Positions 1 to 13,036 are shown, counted from the stretch's first letter. The stretch: DNA of 64,000 bases from Annona cherimola (GCA_030490835.1 CM059971.1:98794595-98858594); one strand, 5' to 3'. The notes: a model not told the origin generated them from the sequence alone. Numbers and translations: made by a program.

Positions 1-1385
1 CCACGTGTATGGGCAACTGCGAATGCAATCTTCAGACATCGGATACGTTGGGTAAGAAATTTTTGAGATCTTCGACGACCGGATGCAATTGATCTATATT
101 AGAAATTGTCATCATTTTAAAAAAAAAATTTGTTTGCCCGGCTTACCTGATGATGTACAGGAGAAATCCTCACACCCAACTAGCTGGAAAACCACCAGCT
201 AATAAGCCACTCGTCTTCTGATCCATCATGGCATCATCACGTGCATATAATTTGGTGGCGGACCAAGGGCCTACCGTGAGGAGGCAAGTTCAAGTACAGG
301 AGCTCATAATTGTATTTTTTTTTTGGGGAAGTAAAACATAATTATATGTTTTAGACCGTCAATTTCTATAAAACTATCTATACTTTAGCAAAGGATTTCC
401 CTTCAAGCGAACTAATTCATCCATATCTATGAAGTGCACGACCGCATTTTATGGACGTGTAAATCAACGTAATAACATTATGCAACTTCTCTGTCTACCT
501 GCATAGTTGGACAAAATTGCACATACGTCATGAATTTTCAAAAATTTGCATATCAGCCTACACAGTTTGCTTGAAGTAGCATGCTTCTTTTGTTAAAATT
601 TTTCTTTTAAAATTTTTAAAAATAACAAAAAATGCCTTGCAAACAAATAAAATCATAAAATGCAAGAATTTATTTTTCAAATATAAAAATTTTCAGTTTT
701 TAAAAAATATTCCTCACATTTTTTTATCTACGATATTCCTCATATTAAATATCCAGCCAACTGCACCCTATTACATGGGTATCCCATGCATATTATTTAT
801 TTTAAAGGTTTAGAATAATTTTCAATTTTGACGTGTGCATGTAGATATCCCGTATGTAGATTTACATGGAGAGTGAAAAAGAATGCAAAAATATTTCAAA
901 GTCCAGTTAATTTTGCGTGCAAGAAGGGCTTGAACCAACTTCCATGAGGTCGCAGAGCAGTTCCAGTACTTGTGCAATACCCACCTCTCTGGCATTGCAT
1001 TTGCATGTGAGAGATGGACCACTCATGTACTGGAAACAATATCTACATTTCAATCAACATCCAACCATTTCCTGCGCTAAACGATTTGTGTCTGTGTTTA
1101 GACCTTCTTTTTATTTCGATTTTTTACAATTAGATTGGACAATTATATTAATCGTATTTTTCAATGTCATTATTATACTTTATGTTATAATTGTTATATA
1201 ATGAATAAAAAATGAAATCATTAGAGTAGCCACATATTAAGTATAGTTGTTAAAATTCTCTTTAATTTTTTATTCTCCATTCATGCCAAGACATCCTAAC
1301 CATGAAAAAGTAATCATCATCATTTGGACCCTTAATTTTGAGACATCCGAATTCGAGCTCCAAAATATCATGTTGCAATATGTAA
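1..1385. other. Intergenic, no gene recognised
   Basis: AT-rich sequence with only short open frames and no recognisable domain. The two open frames at 822-1022 and 917-1201 overlap on opposite strands and look like chance. I see nothing else supportable here. Confidence 0.6.
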
Positions 1386-1554
1386 ACTTTTTATTGATAT
1401 TTGTTCGATATTACATTTGATGAGACAATCAAGCTCATTTATGCATGAGACAACAATCCCACCACAATTTTTCCGTACATGAGGTTCGAACCTACCCGGG
1501 CGGCCTTTTGTCCGTTATCTACGAGTAACCGGGTACAACTCAATTGACCGATGC
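1386..1554 (-). mobile_element. Old tRNA-derived SINE, minus strand
   Basis: Read on the minus strand, a tRNA-like head contains a polymerase III B box (GGTTCGAACC, complement of about 1483-1492). A tail follows that ends in TATCAATAAAAAG. The head-to-tail layout and tail wording resemble the SINEs at 7380-7656 and 53668-53940. A weak flanking repeat (ATGTAAACT at 1379-1387, ATGCAAATT at 1555-1563) could be a decayed TSD. Ends are approximate. Confidence 0.55.
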
Positions 1555-1564
1555 ATGCAAATTG

Positions 1565-4500
1565 AATTTTAATTTAATTATGAAATCAGTAAAAAAATGG
1601 AGCGACGCCATTGTACCAAACCTCTTAAAAGAATATAAAAACATGTGTAAATTTTAAAATTCACTTGAATACGATTCTAGTAATATTAAAATATAAATAA
1701 AAATTCTATCAAAAAATATATAAATAAAAATTGTATAGCTATTGCTTTTTACGTAATAAACATTTTAGAAGGTTTAGATGCTTAAATAAAAGTAGTTAAG
1801 ATATTTTCTTAACAAAATAATATTTAATATAAAAATACTAAATACGTACGTTTTTTTCAAATATACTCATTATGTTTAACTCTAACATCAAATATACCGG
1901 TAACATTTATAAAATATCAAATATACAAACTACGTTTTTATAAAAAAAACTATGTTTGTATTTAATGCCAAAAAAGCCCAATCTATGAGTTAATGTCATT
2001 AATTAATATGTAAAATTACTAATACGTTAATCAAATTTAGAACGAAATTGAAAAATTAAATGTCATAACTTATTGATGCCCTAATTGTACATAGGCTATA
2101 GATCTTAATTTCATTTTCTTTCTATATTTCATCCTTTATTATTTAATAATAGGGGCATTTTGGAAATCTTAAAAATCTAACCAACGGTTTTTAACAGAAT
2201 GAGTGGTTTTGGGATTAACTACAAGCATACTAAGTATCTTTGAGATTTTGAAAATATAGTAAGTATATTTTAGATCAGAATGTAGTAAGTATAATTAGAA
2301 AAGCCCTTAATTTGCTCTTAAACGATATCACAATTTGGGCGCATATCAATCTTTAATTACAATGGTATTTCATATTTTAGATACATAATAATAGAATGAA
2401 TGGATGACTTGAATTTTGTAAAATCATAAAGATCCATGACTTAACTCTAGAAGACTTCTTCGGTGAAGTTACCATAGAAGTATTTGTCGTGTCTGGAATT
2501 GCATACCATTTGTCAAGATTCACCCAATGCCAGGGTGTCCCGCTCCTTTTCTTTAATTTTTCTTTCCCTTTTAGATTATTTCCAGGGTGTCCCGGCTTTA
2601 ATTTGAGGTCTGCTATAGGCCATCCCATCACCAGCTAGCCGGGAACAGATTAACTCAAAGCTCCAAAAGATCATCGTTGCTGATTAGAAGATAAACTCGC
2701 TGTCGCTATAATCTATATCGAGTTTAAACTTTAAACCTCAAAACGAAATTAAATATTACAATGCTTAGTTTGGAAAATAAGAAACCAAAATCATTTTTCC
2801 CTTTTATTTTTAACTGATATATAACACTTATTTACTTCATTTACCTTTAATAATTATTTGCTTACTTTTTATAATCATCTACATTTTAATCATCAATCCT
2901 AATTTTTTTTTTTATAAAACTGTTCATTAATTCAAAATTTTTGTTTAAGTTCTTTTTTCACTTTTCATTTTAAATTTTCCATGCTTTTGCCGATTGAACA
3001 GGCTGGAATTACGTTTTTCTCTGTCGACAAGAGGGTCCCCCACACAATCCACTCCGTTTTGTATTTTGTAAGCCGGTTGAAACTGCATGCTTTTGTCTCA
3101 ACGTTGCTGAAAAGCATGAGTTTACCAACCCCCTTTTGATTTTTCTAGGAGATATTTTGTCGTCTTCCACGGCCAGAAACAACTAGTATTTTCAGGTACC
3201 AATGACCATAGCACACGCCAAATTAAGCAGATGCAACTTCAGGAGTTTCATCTATCGATATCTCTTATGTTTCAATGGTCAACATGAAGCGCACGTGCAT
3301 GGTGTTTCCCTAGATAAATTACGGGCCCCACGTGGCGTGTCCAAGGGTCTAATGTTTTATTTTATTACATATGTTCCTTAATTCATCTAGCTAGATCGAT
3401 ATAAACTTTGTTGATTAAGTGGGTCTGCTATGTGTAACCCGTTTATTTATGTTCTTGATCATTGACATTGCCTCGTTAAATTCTAGTTTTTTAAATAAAA
3501 AAAAAATTTCTAACGGCCTGTTATCTAATATTTTGGGACCATTCTTCGAAAAAGAAAAATCGCATGTGCTGGTTTGCAAGATAAATAATTAATTTCCTGG
3601 AAAAAGAAAATCCACACTTGCACGTAATTATAAATTTTTGTCTGTGCTATTGCAAAAATAGACAAAATACCATTTAAGGGCAGTGTTCTCTTAAAAATCT
3701 GGATCACATACAGGCAAATGTTAAACTGGTTATGCAATTTGTTTCATCTATTTTCTTTATTATTATTTATTATATAACAACGTTTAAAATTATTTCAGTC
3801 ATAAATTTATGTGAGTCATATGCAAGATAAAGATTTTGACATGTTCATATTCATTCTAATAAACTATACTTATTTTATGTCCCATTTATGTTTTTTGACG
3901 GGTATTCATATATTATATTATCTCAATTGGTATTATGATAGGCCATGAGAAATTTTTATAATATCCAAATACTATTCTATAAATATCTTACCAATATTCT
4001 AATTTTTTATTCATTATTTCCTAATATCCCTACTAGAGGATGCTCCCACAAAATTTTCGTGGAGAGAAATACGCCATCATCGAACACTTGAAAATTCTGC
4101 TGCTTTGAAAGATTGAAACGATGTTGCCACGCAGTGGGCGATATGTTGCTAACACTGAGGTAAATCCTTAGTGGCACGGCCCATTAATATTTATTTTCAA
4201 ATCAAATCTATATATTAATAATCAATTATAATATTTTAAATATATGAATGTGATGAATTCTATTTTGAATTGCCTTAACATTTGCTTAAATTTTGAACTG
4301 TTCTAAATGAAAACTGCCCACTAATTGATTGGACAAGCTAGTTGTATGTTAATAGGAAAAACAATGCATTTGTGTATTTACAAAGAATAGTTGAATGCAT
4401 CCATTGGATCTAAGACTTAGATCCAAGAGGTACATAATACTCCATTTAATTTGTGTAGGTCAATTACCACTTGGTTACTGATCAAGTGATTGACATGAGT

Positions 4501-4689
4501 ATATATATGATTTGTGTAGAAAGGTTTAAGGTTGGAAGTTGGTTAGAAGCAATAGCCTAATTATCCCTCTCTTGAAGTATAGTTTTGTTAGTTACCTGGT
4601 CATCCAAGGCAAGTAACCCAATAAATTTTTTTTTGTATAGACAGATCATGCACGTGTATCATTTTTCCTGAGCTGTTTAAAATCCACAC
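1565..4689. other. Intergenic AT-rich DNA, no gene recognised
   Basis: No frame has a recognisable domain. About 1850-2300 holds diffuse inverted similarity (stretches resembling 'atactaagtatattt' on both strands), possibly a decayed fold-back element. The 84-codon minus-strand frame at 2377-2631 and the 70-codon frame at 3525-3737 look like chance. Confidence 0.5.
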
Positions 4690-5480
4690 CTTGGTTTTTA
4701 ACCGCGTGAAGACGACAGTGGAGATGAGGATAAAATAGCGGGGAAAAAGAGAGCGACACGAGAGTCAAGACGTCCGAGTCTCGGACGTGAAACCAACCCT
4801 TCAAACACTAAGCTACGGACGTGCATGCGGTTACGAGCCACACGCGCAGAGCATGCGAAGCATTCATCAAGCAGAAATCGAGGGCAGTTAGGTCATTTCC
4901 TTCACGTTAGATCTTAACGATTGACTAGCGAGACCGCACGTGTGAATGGCGGGCCACGGATGGAAGCGGTGCCTTCCAGCTCAGGGGCAGCAAGCCAGCA
5001 CCTTCATCCGCCCTCTGATTCTCCTGCCGGATCGTATGGTCGGCAACGCCCCCTCTCGAGTCCCTTCCTCCCGTCCCGTCCCGTCGCATCCCAACCTTGT
5101 GCAGACGTCATCGGTGGGCCCGTGTCGGTGTTGTGAGCCGGGGGCGGGGAGGGCATATCTAATGCAGGAAGGTTCAAGAAGGTCGGGCCAACAGACCCTC
5201 CGCAACGATATATCGAGCGGTCGGCTTCTCATATCCCCCGGACGGCGCCGTCAGGTGAATAGAGTTGCCGTCGCAAGCTTGCAGCCTTGCCACGCGTCGC
5301 CATCTCATATCGAGAAACTTACGGAAGATCTGGTGCCCACTGCCCTACGTTGGTTGGTCTGTCTCACTTCTATGTGAACCACTGATGATCTTGATGCCTC
5401 GTCCTGCAGCCTGCCTTCTCGTGAATTCTTTGTCCATGCCTGTTTTCGTGATGCATATGGTTTATGTCGTCAGTAAATAA
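4690..5480. other. GC-rich, CpG-containing island of unknown role
   Basis: This block is much richer in G+C and CpG than its surroundings. It carries several ACGT-core motifs of the kind bZIP proteins bind: CACGTGTG near 4937, GACGTCAT near 5104, and GGACGTG motifs near 4785 and 4815. Open frames occur on both strands (143 codons at 4946-5377 plus, 83 codons at 4981-5232 minus), which is expected of GC-rich DNA; none resembles a known protein. It could be the promoter or first exon of a non-coding transcript, or a captured fragment. Confidence 0.4.
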
Positions 5481-5822
5481 AAAAAAAAGAGTGACAGATG
5501 ATAAAATGTATTTGAGCTGAAATCATTCCCTGAGTTCAAATTAATGAATGTCTAGTCGAATAAATTTAAATGATATATAGTTCATCTAATTAATGATTCA
5601 TTCTTAGTTTCAATAGTTATGTTATTTTAGTGCGAAAAATCATTTCGATTCGTGACATGAAATTATGATAAATACAATATTTAATAATCAATATAGTCAA
5701 TAAATTAAAATTTTATGCTTCTTTAATATCCGATGAGACAGAATTTGTATATCCAGATCTTTTTTTAATTGAAGTATATCCAGATCTTTTATTATACACA
5801 AATTTTAATTACTTTAATTTAG
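5481..5822. other. Intergenic AT-rich spacer
   Basis: Low-complexity AT-rich DNA between the GC-rich island and a MITE-like element. No gene or repeat boundary seen. Confidence 0.5.
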
Positions 5823-6062
5823 GCGTGTTTGGTAAGAGGAAATATGTGGTGGAAAAATAATAAATTTTTTTTAAAAAGAGAAGGTAATGGATAGGATAAG
5901 AATAATGATTATGAATAAATAAAATAAAGATAAAACAGATAGTAAAAGCAATTGAAATTTTATATAACAATGGAAAGTAAGATAATTAGTTAGTGAAGAG
6001 GTTGAATATATGAAAAGATTTATACTCGATTTTTTTCTTTTTCTTGAAGATCAAATGGACAC
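5823..6062. mobile_element. Decayed Tourist-like MITE
   Basis: The left end reads GGCGTGTTTGGTAAGAGG, a variant of the GGGTGTGTTTGG terminus common in this window. The interior (GATAAGAATAATGA...AATAAAGATAAAA) matches that family's body. The right terminus is degraded. Confidence 0.5.
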
Positions 6063-6577
6063 TTAGATGTGATAGTTTGTGCATTAAAGATTTAAATTTT
6101 ATTTAGTACTTAAATAATTCTTGGATTATTTGATATTTATAAATTTTTATTGAACTCGGATAATTCATATCATAACATTAATTTTGTAAACTCAACTTAT
6201 AGCTAGATTATTTCTCCTTATATATCCTTAATAATTTCAAGCATTTTTCATATACGTTAAAAATATAACTAAAAATATCATTAGCATATATTGAGTGTCA
6301 ACCTAAGTGGCTGCATGATGCTAGCATGCCAAACCAATTTTTAATTATCATAATAATAAAAAACAAAAATAAAACACAACAAGAAAATTTACATTTTGTG
6401 ACAATATTCGTGACGATGAAATTTTCCGTCACAAAAAGTCATTATTAGCAACAATTATTACTCCTTGTCGCTAAAGCCATGAATATTTGTACTAATTTCG
6501 ATCATTAATTTTATTACCCTCGCCGTCTCACATACTTTCTCCTCTCTCATCTTCTTTCATCTCTTCTCACATCTTCA

Positions 6578-6590
6578 GCTATATAAGTCA
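6578..6590 (+). promoter_or_regulatory. TATA-like box and pyrimidine-rich leader inside the CACTA element
   Basis: CTATATAAGTC lies about 200 bp inside the left end and is followed by a long CT-rich stretch (6590-6700), as in plant core promoters and leaders. The first ATG downstream (near 6703) opens only a 7-codon frame. This could be the element's own promoter or that of a captured gene. Confidence 0.4.
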
Positions 6591-6982
6591 TTCGCTCTCT
6601 CACTCTTTGTCTAATTTCCTTCTCTTCTCTCAAATCACCTTTTTTACCTCAAGCTAGGGCACCACTTTCACTCTTATCTCTCCGATCATCTAGCTAATTG
6701 TGATGGCCTCTCTCAGCAACCATTAAAATCAAATATGATGCTTCTTCGTTATGGGTGAATAGATTCTCCTCAAGCTCCGATGATTAGATCTGATAGTAGC
6801 AACACCTCTCTTTTCTTCTTCAGATCCAACAATAGGGTGCGACAATTCATTGATCGGAATCGACCGATTAAGAGGTGGAAAAAAACCCTTGAAGACCAGA
6901 CATTATGAACTTCTTAGGTGACAAATGCTGCATATTTTTTTCTTTGCACCTCGTTTACACTGCACATCATAATCGGTTTGGG

Positions 6983-6983
<1 letters not shown>

Positions 6984-7037
<54 letters not shown>

Positions 7038-7053
7038 AGGGAGGGAGGGAGGC
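6984..7053. repeat. (GA)n then (GGGA)n microsatellite
   Basis: About 24 GA units run into GGGA units. The open frames across this tract on both strands are simple-repeat peptides (alternating Arg/Glu or Ser/Leu), not genes. Confidence 0.95.
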
Positions 7054-7379
7054 GGGCAGGGAGAGAAGCATGTATCGAAACTTCTATTGAGAAGTCATTA
7101 TCAGAATGTAGAGCTCTGAGACCAAGTAATCTACTTCGCTGCTTCTTCAGCAACTCTTTTCCTCACAAAATGGGGGATTTTGAAACTTTCTCCTCTCCAT
7201 TTTTCTAGGTCTCGTCTCTCTCTTTGGTTTTCTTCTAAGATGCAATTACTCCTAAACTCAACAGAGAATTTTTTACTTATTGTCACATCGTTGAGTGTAT
7301 GATTGCTCGATTTCTTCTTTAGTACCTATGTTTTTGGACAAAATCCTTTAGATAAATTATTTATGAGAATTAATTCTTT

Positions 7380-7656
7380 TTTTTTATTGGTATATATTTT
7401 ACATACATCTCAACATATATTATACTGAAGATCTGAGACATTCTTACACATCTGGGGATACACACAACTCCCTCAAAGAAATCTTGAGACACAGCTCCAC
7501 CAAAGAATTAGGAAGACACAGTTTCCAACAACCCACCTGGGAGACAATTGCTCCCACTGGCCGAAATCACGAAACGGGATTCAAACCCAACACTAGCGCC
7601 TGCAGTGCTTTTGACAGCCCGTTAGTGACCAACCGAGCCGTGCTCGGTTGGTATGG
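7380..7656 (-). mobile_element. tRNA-derived SINE nested in the CACTA element
   Basis: On the minus strand a tRNA-like head (GAGCACGGCTCGGTTGGTC...) carries a B box, GGTTTGAATCC (complement of about 7570-7583). A tail ending TATATACCAATAAAAAAAA follows, seen as a T run on the plus strand at about 7376-7385. The flanks share GAATTAATTCTTT (about 7367-7379) and GAATCGATTCTTT (about 7657-7669), a TSD with two changes. Head and tail resemble the SINE at 53668-53940, so both belong to one family. Confidence 0.7.
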
Positions 7657-8112
7657 GAATCGATTCTTTAGAGCAAAAGAAATGCATTTTTTTTAAAATT
7701 TTGAAATGTAATTTTGATACTGGAATTGGATCCTTTAACATCATGATGAGTATTTGAAGCTTCAAAATCATTTTTGTATTTGCAGATTTTGTTTGTTGTC
7801 TGCTGTCAGAAGGTTCGCATTTGATTAAGGTCAGTAACAAGTTACTCAACATTAGGCAAAATTCAAACAAGACTGCTTGCCTTCAATAGATTTGCAGAAT
7901 TGATTGATGAATTCGTAGTAGTTTAACTAACTACGTTTGTTTTATAGAAGTTTATCATTGGTCTTCATATCATGTTTTTGTTCAATGCTTGTACTTACAT
8001 AGTCATCTTTGCTGCGCTTTCTATATCTTAACGCATAAGAACTAATTTACTATGAGGTTACATTTTCCTTCTTTAACCATATCTGATTACTTTTTCATAG
8101 GCAGCCAACTGC

Positions 8113-8447
8113 TACTAGGTTCAGAAATATTTAGAGGAGATTGTTTTGTGGGCAACAGAGATTCTCAAAAAACTTAATAGGTTTAAATTTTTTTCTATTT
8201 ATGTTACCTCCTGATAGGTAATCTTTTTTACCCTTTGTTTATTCTGCAGGTTTTCCCTTTTTTGCTTGAAGTTGGTGGAAATTAATTCTATCCATGCAAA
8301 TCAATTCTTTCACTTTTAGCAGACAGTCTACAAAAAATAATTTTTTGTTACAAATGTATCTAAGCTAATTATATGATCTAAATGCTAGCTTTGTGCAGAA
8401 ACTAGAAGAGCAACAGAGTGAAAAAAGCTCTTGGATCTCAAAGAAGG
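8113..8447 (+). pseudogene. Exon-like islands of an unrecognised gene captured in the CACTA element
   Basis: Two stretches look like old exons bounded by AG and GT. The first (about 8116-8180) reads VQKYLEEIVLWATEILKKLN. The second (8399-8446) reads KLEEQQSEKSSWISKK and is followed by GTGAAT. A third, near 9531-9593, reads EQLPLLISFLVDLQWFLSWT and is followed by GTGTTG. The phases of the first two do not join cleanly, so any gene here is broken. I do not recognise the protein. Chance open frames remain possible. Confidence 0.3.
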
Positions 8448-9879
8448 TGAATGCTTTTAGCATCCTTTTATATTTTCAAATTTTCTAGAACTTATAGCTA
8501 TAAAAGGCCTTTGTCTATCGATGATGTAAGGCCATGAAACTAAGATATATAGTTATGAACCATGATTTATGGTGCTTCATAGAGGAGGACAATATTTGAT
8601 TTACGCACGTGGGATTCTCCAAAGATGATGTGGCATTTGTAACTGAGAAATGAGATGGCATTGTTTATGTGCTGTGTTAGGAATTGCATTCTATTTTTTT
8701 CTATTTCACCAAAAGAATCACTTTGCTCATTTGATTTCCCAAATTGAATGATCTAGAATTATTTATGTTTGTTTTGTTTAGATATTTTTGCAATATCCTT
8801 TTACTAATATTGAAATGGAACATCTAAATACTATTATTTTTTGATGTGGACATATACAAGGCTTAGCTTGCAGAAAAATTAGTCTCTAAAAAAAGTTTTA
8901 TCCATATGCTCAATTTCCTTTCTTCATATTTATCTTCTTTAGCGATGCTGCTTTTAAATAGAAACAAAATGATGATGAATTTTTTTTTCTTTTCTATAAA
9001 GTGAGAATGGTCATGTTTCTCATTAATTACTTTTTTCAAGAGGTGAATGTGTCAATAGGAAAAGTTAGATGATCGTCATTTTCACGAATGTGTGAACTTC
9101 TATTCTAGATAAGCCTATTTTATATCCTAATAAAGCACCCTAATTTTCTTTGAAATTGTTCAAAGAAATGAGTTCGGACTGGCAGGTCAATGAAATTTAT
9201 TTAGCGCATCTTAAAATTTTTTGTATGCAAACAAAAGTTCAACTAGAAGAGGATTTTTGTTATTTGTTAAACGTTGTAAAATGCACAATACTAGTGCGGA
9301 ACCCTCTTTTGGTTCGCAAGACCTGTAAGACTGCCAATTGACTCTATTCTATAATAGTCAAGCACAAGTTTACTTGTATTTTACAAATGAATCTCAAGAC
9401 TGTACAAATAAAAAATTGTAAATATTTTTACATTTAGGACAAATAGCTTTTAAATCTGTTTGGATTGTACTAAGTTATTATCAATTTTTTTGTCCATTTT
9501 GAATTTGTGTTGATTTTTTTGTTGTGTTTAGATGAACAGTTGCCGCTCTTGATTAGCTTTCTAGTTGACCTGCAGTGGTTTCTATCATGGACAGGTGTTG
9601 ACTAGAGCAACTTGTTGGAGGGGAGGTTTCTACATTTTATTTTTTGTTATGTCTTTCGACTTAATATAAGAATAATTGCTATTTTGATGCAAGAGTTTAC
9701 TATGAGTCAGGGAAATCCTATCTTGTTTAGGATTTCAACTTGCTAAAGTGATAAATGGAAGTTGTTTAGCTGATGGTTTACTTCTTATGCTCTCATCAAT
9801 TATGCAAAAATTTCTCTTATTTTGAGAAGTGGTTTAGCTTGTTATAGATTTTTCCATTTTCTATCTTCTTTCTATTGCT

Positions 9880-9990
9880 TTGCCCCACTACTTATATTTA
9901 TATATGATCATATATTAATCTGCAGGAGTGAGAAGTTGCCCCACTACTTTATTTATATATGATCATATATTAATCTGCAGGAGTGAGAAG
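9880..9990. repeat. 55-bp tandem duplication
   Basis: The stretch from TTGCCCCACTAC through CAGGAGTGAGAAG occurs twice in direct order (about 9880-9934 and 9935-9990), differing by one small indel. It probably arose by slippage within the CACTA element. Confidence 0.9.
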
Positions 9991-11072
9991 TGGCTGATGG
10001 ATGCTCGGATGGTGGATTATTTGTGAGGTTGTAAGGATGCGCATTAGATGGTGAGCAGCTTCACCTTGTCTGCATAAACATTGCTTTGCGAAGCTGGTTA
10101 TAGAATTTCTAAATTTTCCAATCTATTTGGATTTTGGTTTAGCCTTTCAAAGCAATCATTAAAGGCTAAGATTTTTAGCATTTGCTTAAGTTTTGAGTTG
10201 GTTTTTAGTTGATAATAGATCTCTTGAGTAGGTTACATGATGGTCTAGTTTTGTTTACTTTGACGGGTTGAAGAACTGGTTGTAAGGAAAGGGAGTTCGA
10301 AGAGAAGCTTATGTTGAAACACTATGATGTTGATGATCTCTTCAACATGATGATGAAATTTAATAGATTACAACATTTTATAATTATTAGTGGCATCTTA
10401 AATTTGTAGATTTGGTGTGGAAATTTTTCTTACAATGCCAAGTAGTGGAAAGTTGTATAGTTAGATATTCTTACAGTGACAAACATTATGTTTTCTCAAA
10501 AATTATATCATGAAATAAAGAATATTTTGTGTACTTGAATGTTAAATAAGTGCAAGAAATGGTTCAAAATGTTTAAATCAAGATCTTTTTTTTTTTGCAT
10601 ACTTGAATATTAATTTCATGAGGTAGATGCCTATTCATTTTGGATTGTCTTCAGCTTTTAAATTTAATAATGCTTTTTAGTTGTTTAAAATATGAAATTA
10701 AAGTGTGTTTGAAAATATAATTTCTACAGATGTATTTTTATTTTTATAGATGTTTAAAATATGAAAGCAATTATTTTTTAAAATTCTTTTACTTTTAGCA
10801 ACCTAATGTAAACCTGTCACTAATACTATAATTTTAGTGACTATTATATTTTATTGTCACTAAAGCATCCATTCTGTGACATAATACTTTTATGTTGCTA
10901 AATGAATGCATTTAGTGAGAAAAAGCTACTTCTTTCAAGAAGTACTATTTGTGAGAGGCTTACAGCATCCAAATTTTGCGACATGACGAACTGTTGCTAA
11001 TACTTTTAGTGACAATATATGCACTTATAGCGACAAAATTTCATGTCACTAAAAGCTACTTCTCTTGTAGTG

Positions 11073-11759
11073 AAAGAAGTACGTGTCAAGTCAATATATT
11101 TTTTGATGAAAATCAATTTATTATATATATATATATATATATAGACACACCCCCATAACACAAGGAAGATGAATATTAGCAACGAAACAAGTATATAGTT
11201 GAAAACTCAAAAACATAGCTCACCGACAATGTTCAAACGTTGGCGACCCCGAGAGGTCCCGCCGGGCCAAGCGCATCGCCAAGCCTTATCTGCCACTTGT
11301 CCATGAAAAATAGAAGGTGCTGGAGACCGTTCAGGAGGAAAGGAAGTTGTGGGGTGGGGGGGGTGGGGGTGTTGTCGCCACAAACGAGATGAAAAGGTCA
11401 TTATTTATTGAGAACGAAAAAAAAATGGTAGCCGAAAATGTAAAAAATTATTTTAAAAATTACGCTGAAAATAGAAAATAAAAATGCAGCTGGGAAGAGA
11501 GAGAGGGAAGTTGTTTTTTTTTTAAAAAAAAAAAAAAAATTTCCCTCTAGAGTGGAAAGTTGTTAAATCTTGTTGCAAATTGTCAACTTTGCTGTGGTGA
11601 TGATTATTAAAGTATTCTCAAACACACGTACGCTGGAGATTAATCAATTAACCGGGAAACCTCTAATATATTTTCAAGCATTTTTGCATTCAAACGGCTA
11701 AGGATGTGCTTTCCAGCAGCAGCATGCCCAGACTCTGTTAAGAAGCGAAAGAAAATTTT
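11073..11759. other. Intergenic spacer, no gene recognised
   Basis: Holds an (AT)n run at about 11119-11145, a short GC-rich patch (11220-11400) without a convincing frame, and homopolymer A/T runs near 11515-11540. Nothing else is supported. Confidence 0.5.
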
Positions 11760-12050
11760 GGGTGTGTTTGGTTGGAGGTAAAACTTTTGATGAAAAGTTT
11801 TAGAGGTAGAAGTTGTCAAATTGATAGAAAATGATGTGATATAATAGGGGTAATGATGAGGAGTAAAGAGAATAAAGTTAAAATAGATAGGTTAGTTGTA
11901 TGGGTAGTTGTGTAGAAATGATTGAAAAGTAGGGTAGTTTGTATAGAAAAATGTGAAAAAATAATTAAAAAATAGAGTAGTTATGAAGAGTGAAAAGTTT
12001 TATGTTGAAAAGTTTTAATTGACAAGTTTTAGCCCCAAACAAACACACCC
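11760..12050. mobile_element. Tourist-like MITE, full length
   Basis: The terminal inverted repeats are GGGTGTGTTTGG at the left and CAAACACACCC at the right. Flanks TTT and TTT fit a 3-bp TSD. The 291-bp body is close to the copy at 24614-24905 almost throughout, so both are fairly young. The 3-bp TSD and GGGTGTGTTTGG-type ends suggest PIF/Harbinger (Tourist) ancestry. Confidence 0.8.
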
Positions 12051-12226
12051 TTTATTTCCTGCTGGCGAATTAACTGTTAACTTGGTGGAAATTGTTAGAA
12101 GGTTGAAGAAGGAGACTGCATATCGAGTCATGCATGGGACAAACCAAAAGTAAGGACTAGGATCAACTAACGAATCTTATTTTTAGACTTGAGCCCTTGC
12201 TAAAGATATACAATTTTTTCTCGATA

Positions 12227-12263
<37 letters not shown>

Positions 12264-13036
12264 TCTTTTTAATATCAGATTTGAGACATCATTCATAAAA
12301 TGTCTTCTCTAAAAAGTAGTTTGTTTCATTCCAACAAAAGAAAAGTATTCTTTCACTTTGAAAAGATGGCATCTTTGAATATAGCTAAGCCATGTAACCT
12401 AACACCTCATGATCCATCATTATCAAAGGCTGTTTTAATTTGTAAACAATGGAAGTCGTTGACGTAATTGGTTGCAGACGTCTATGGTGATGTCTTCAAT
12501 ATCAGGCTAAAAAAATGGCTTAAAATAAAAAAAGTAAATTTTTTTAGAAAAATTATAAAATAAAGATCACCAGATTTTAATAAGAAGATAAAGATATTTC
12601 TAATGTGTTTCATTACCGCCGGTTGAAGTGGGGTAAAAACGGGCAATCGCTGTAGAATTTCCCCATCCCTTCTGAATGCGCATGATATAATAGACGTGAC
12701 ATGAGTACATGATGCGATGTTTTACTACTGTCTGGTCTGGGCTGGTCATCTATGAGGAGAACGTAACAAAAAGATAAGAAAGTGTAAAACGCTAGTTGGG
12801 TGGAACATATGTTTGGGCACATGCAAATTTCCCCGAAGCTCGATACAGATGGGTACACATCCAAGTTCCAATTGAGACGAAACAGGCCGTTTCAAAAACT
12901 AAAGTAGCTTTTAAAAGGAGTCCAACATATATAATTCCCCCATCCCTTTCGGCACGAAAGGACTATGTTAAAAAAATTAATTGGTTGTTGAAGTAAAATT
13001 AAAAAGAAGTGATAATTGAAGTTAGAATTTTTTTAA
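12051..13036. other. Intergenic, with an (AT)n microsatellite
   Basis: An AT dinucleotide run spans about 12226-12262. The overlapping frames at 12613-12864 (minus) and 12796-12996 (plus) have no recognisable domain. Confidence 0.5.

Larger units (their letters stand above)
6375..11072. mobile_element. Complete CACTA (En/Spm-type) transposon, non-autonomous
   Basis: The left end reads CACAACAAGAAAATTTAC and the right end CTTCTCTTGTAGTG, matching the CACTACAAGAAA-type terminal inverted repeat of plant CACTA elements with one change at the left end. The element is flanked by the 3-bp repeat AAA (6372-6374 and 11073-11075), the TSD length known for this superfamily. Both subterminal regions are crowded with short GTGACAA, GTCACTAA and TTAGCAAC motifs, another hallmark. 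At 4.7 kb no transposase frame survives, so it must have moved with help in trans. A SINE (7380-7656) and a 55-bp tandem duplication (9880-9990) lie inside it. Confidence 0.85.

Noticed and set aside
4946..5377. 143-codon plus-strand frame in the GC-rich island
   Set aside because: Both strands are open over the same stretch, composition is Arg/Pro/Ser-rich, and no domain or gene structure is seen. GC-rich DNA alone explains it.
6905..7208. Frames with Arg/Glu or Ser/Leu runs
   Set aside because: They only translate the (GA)n microsatellite.
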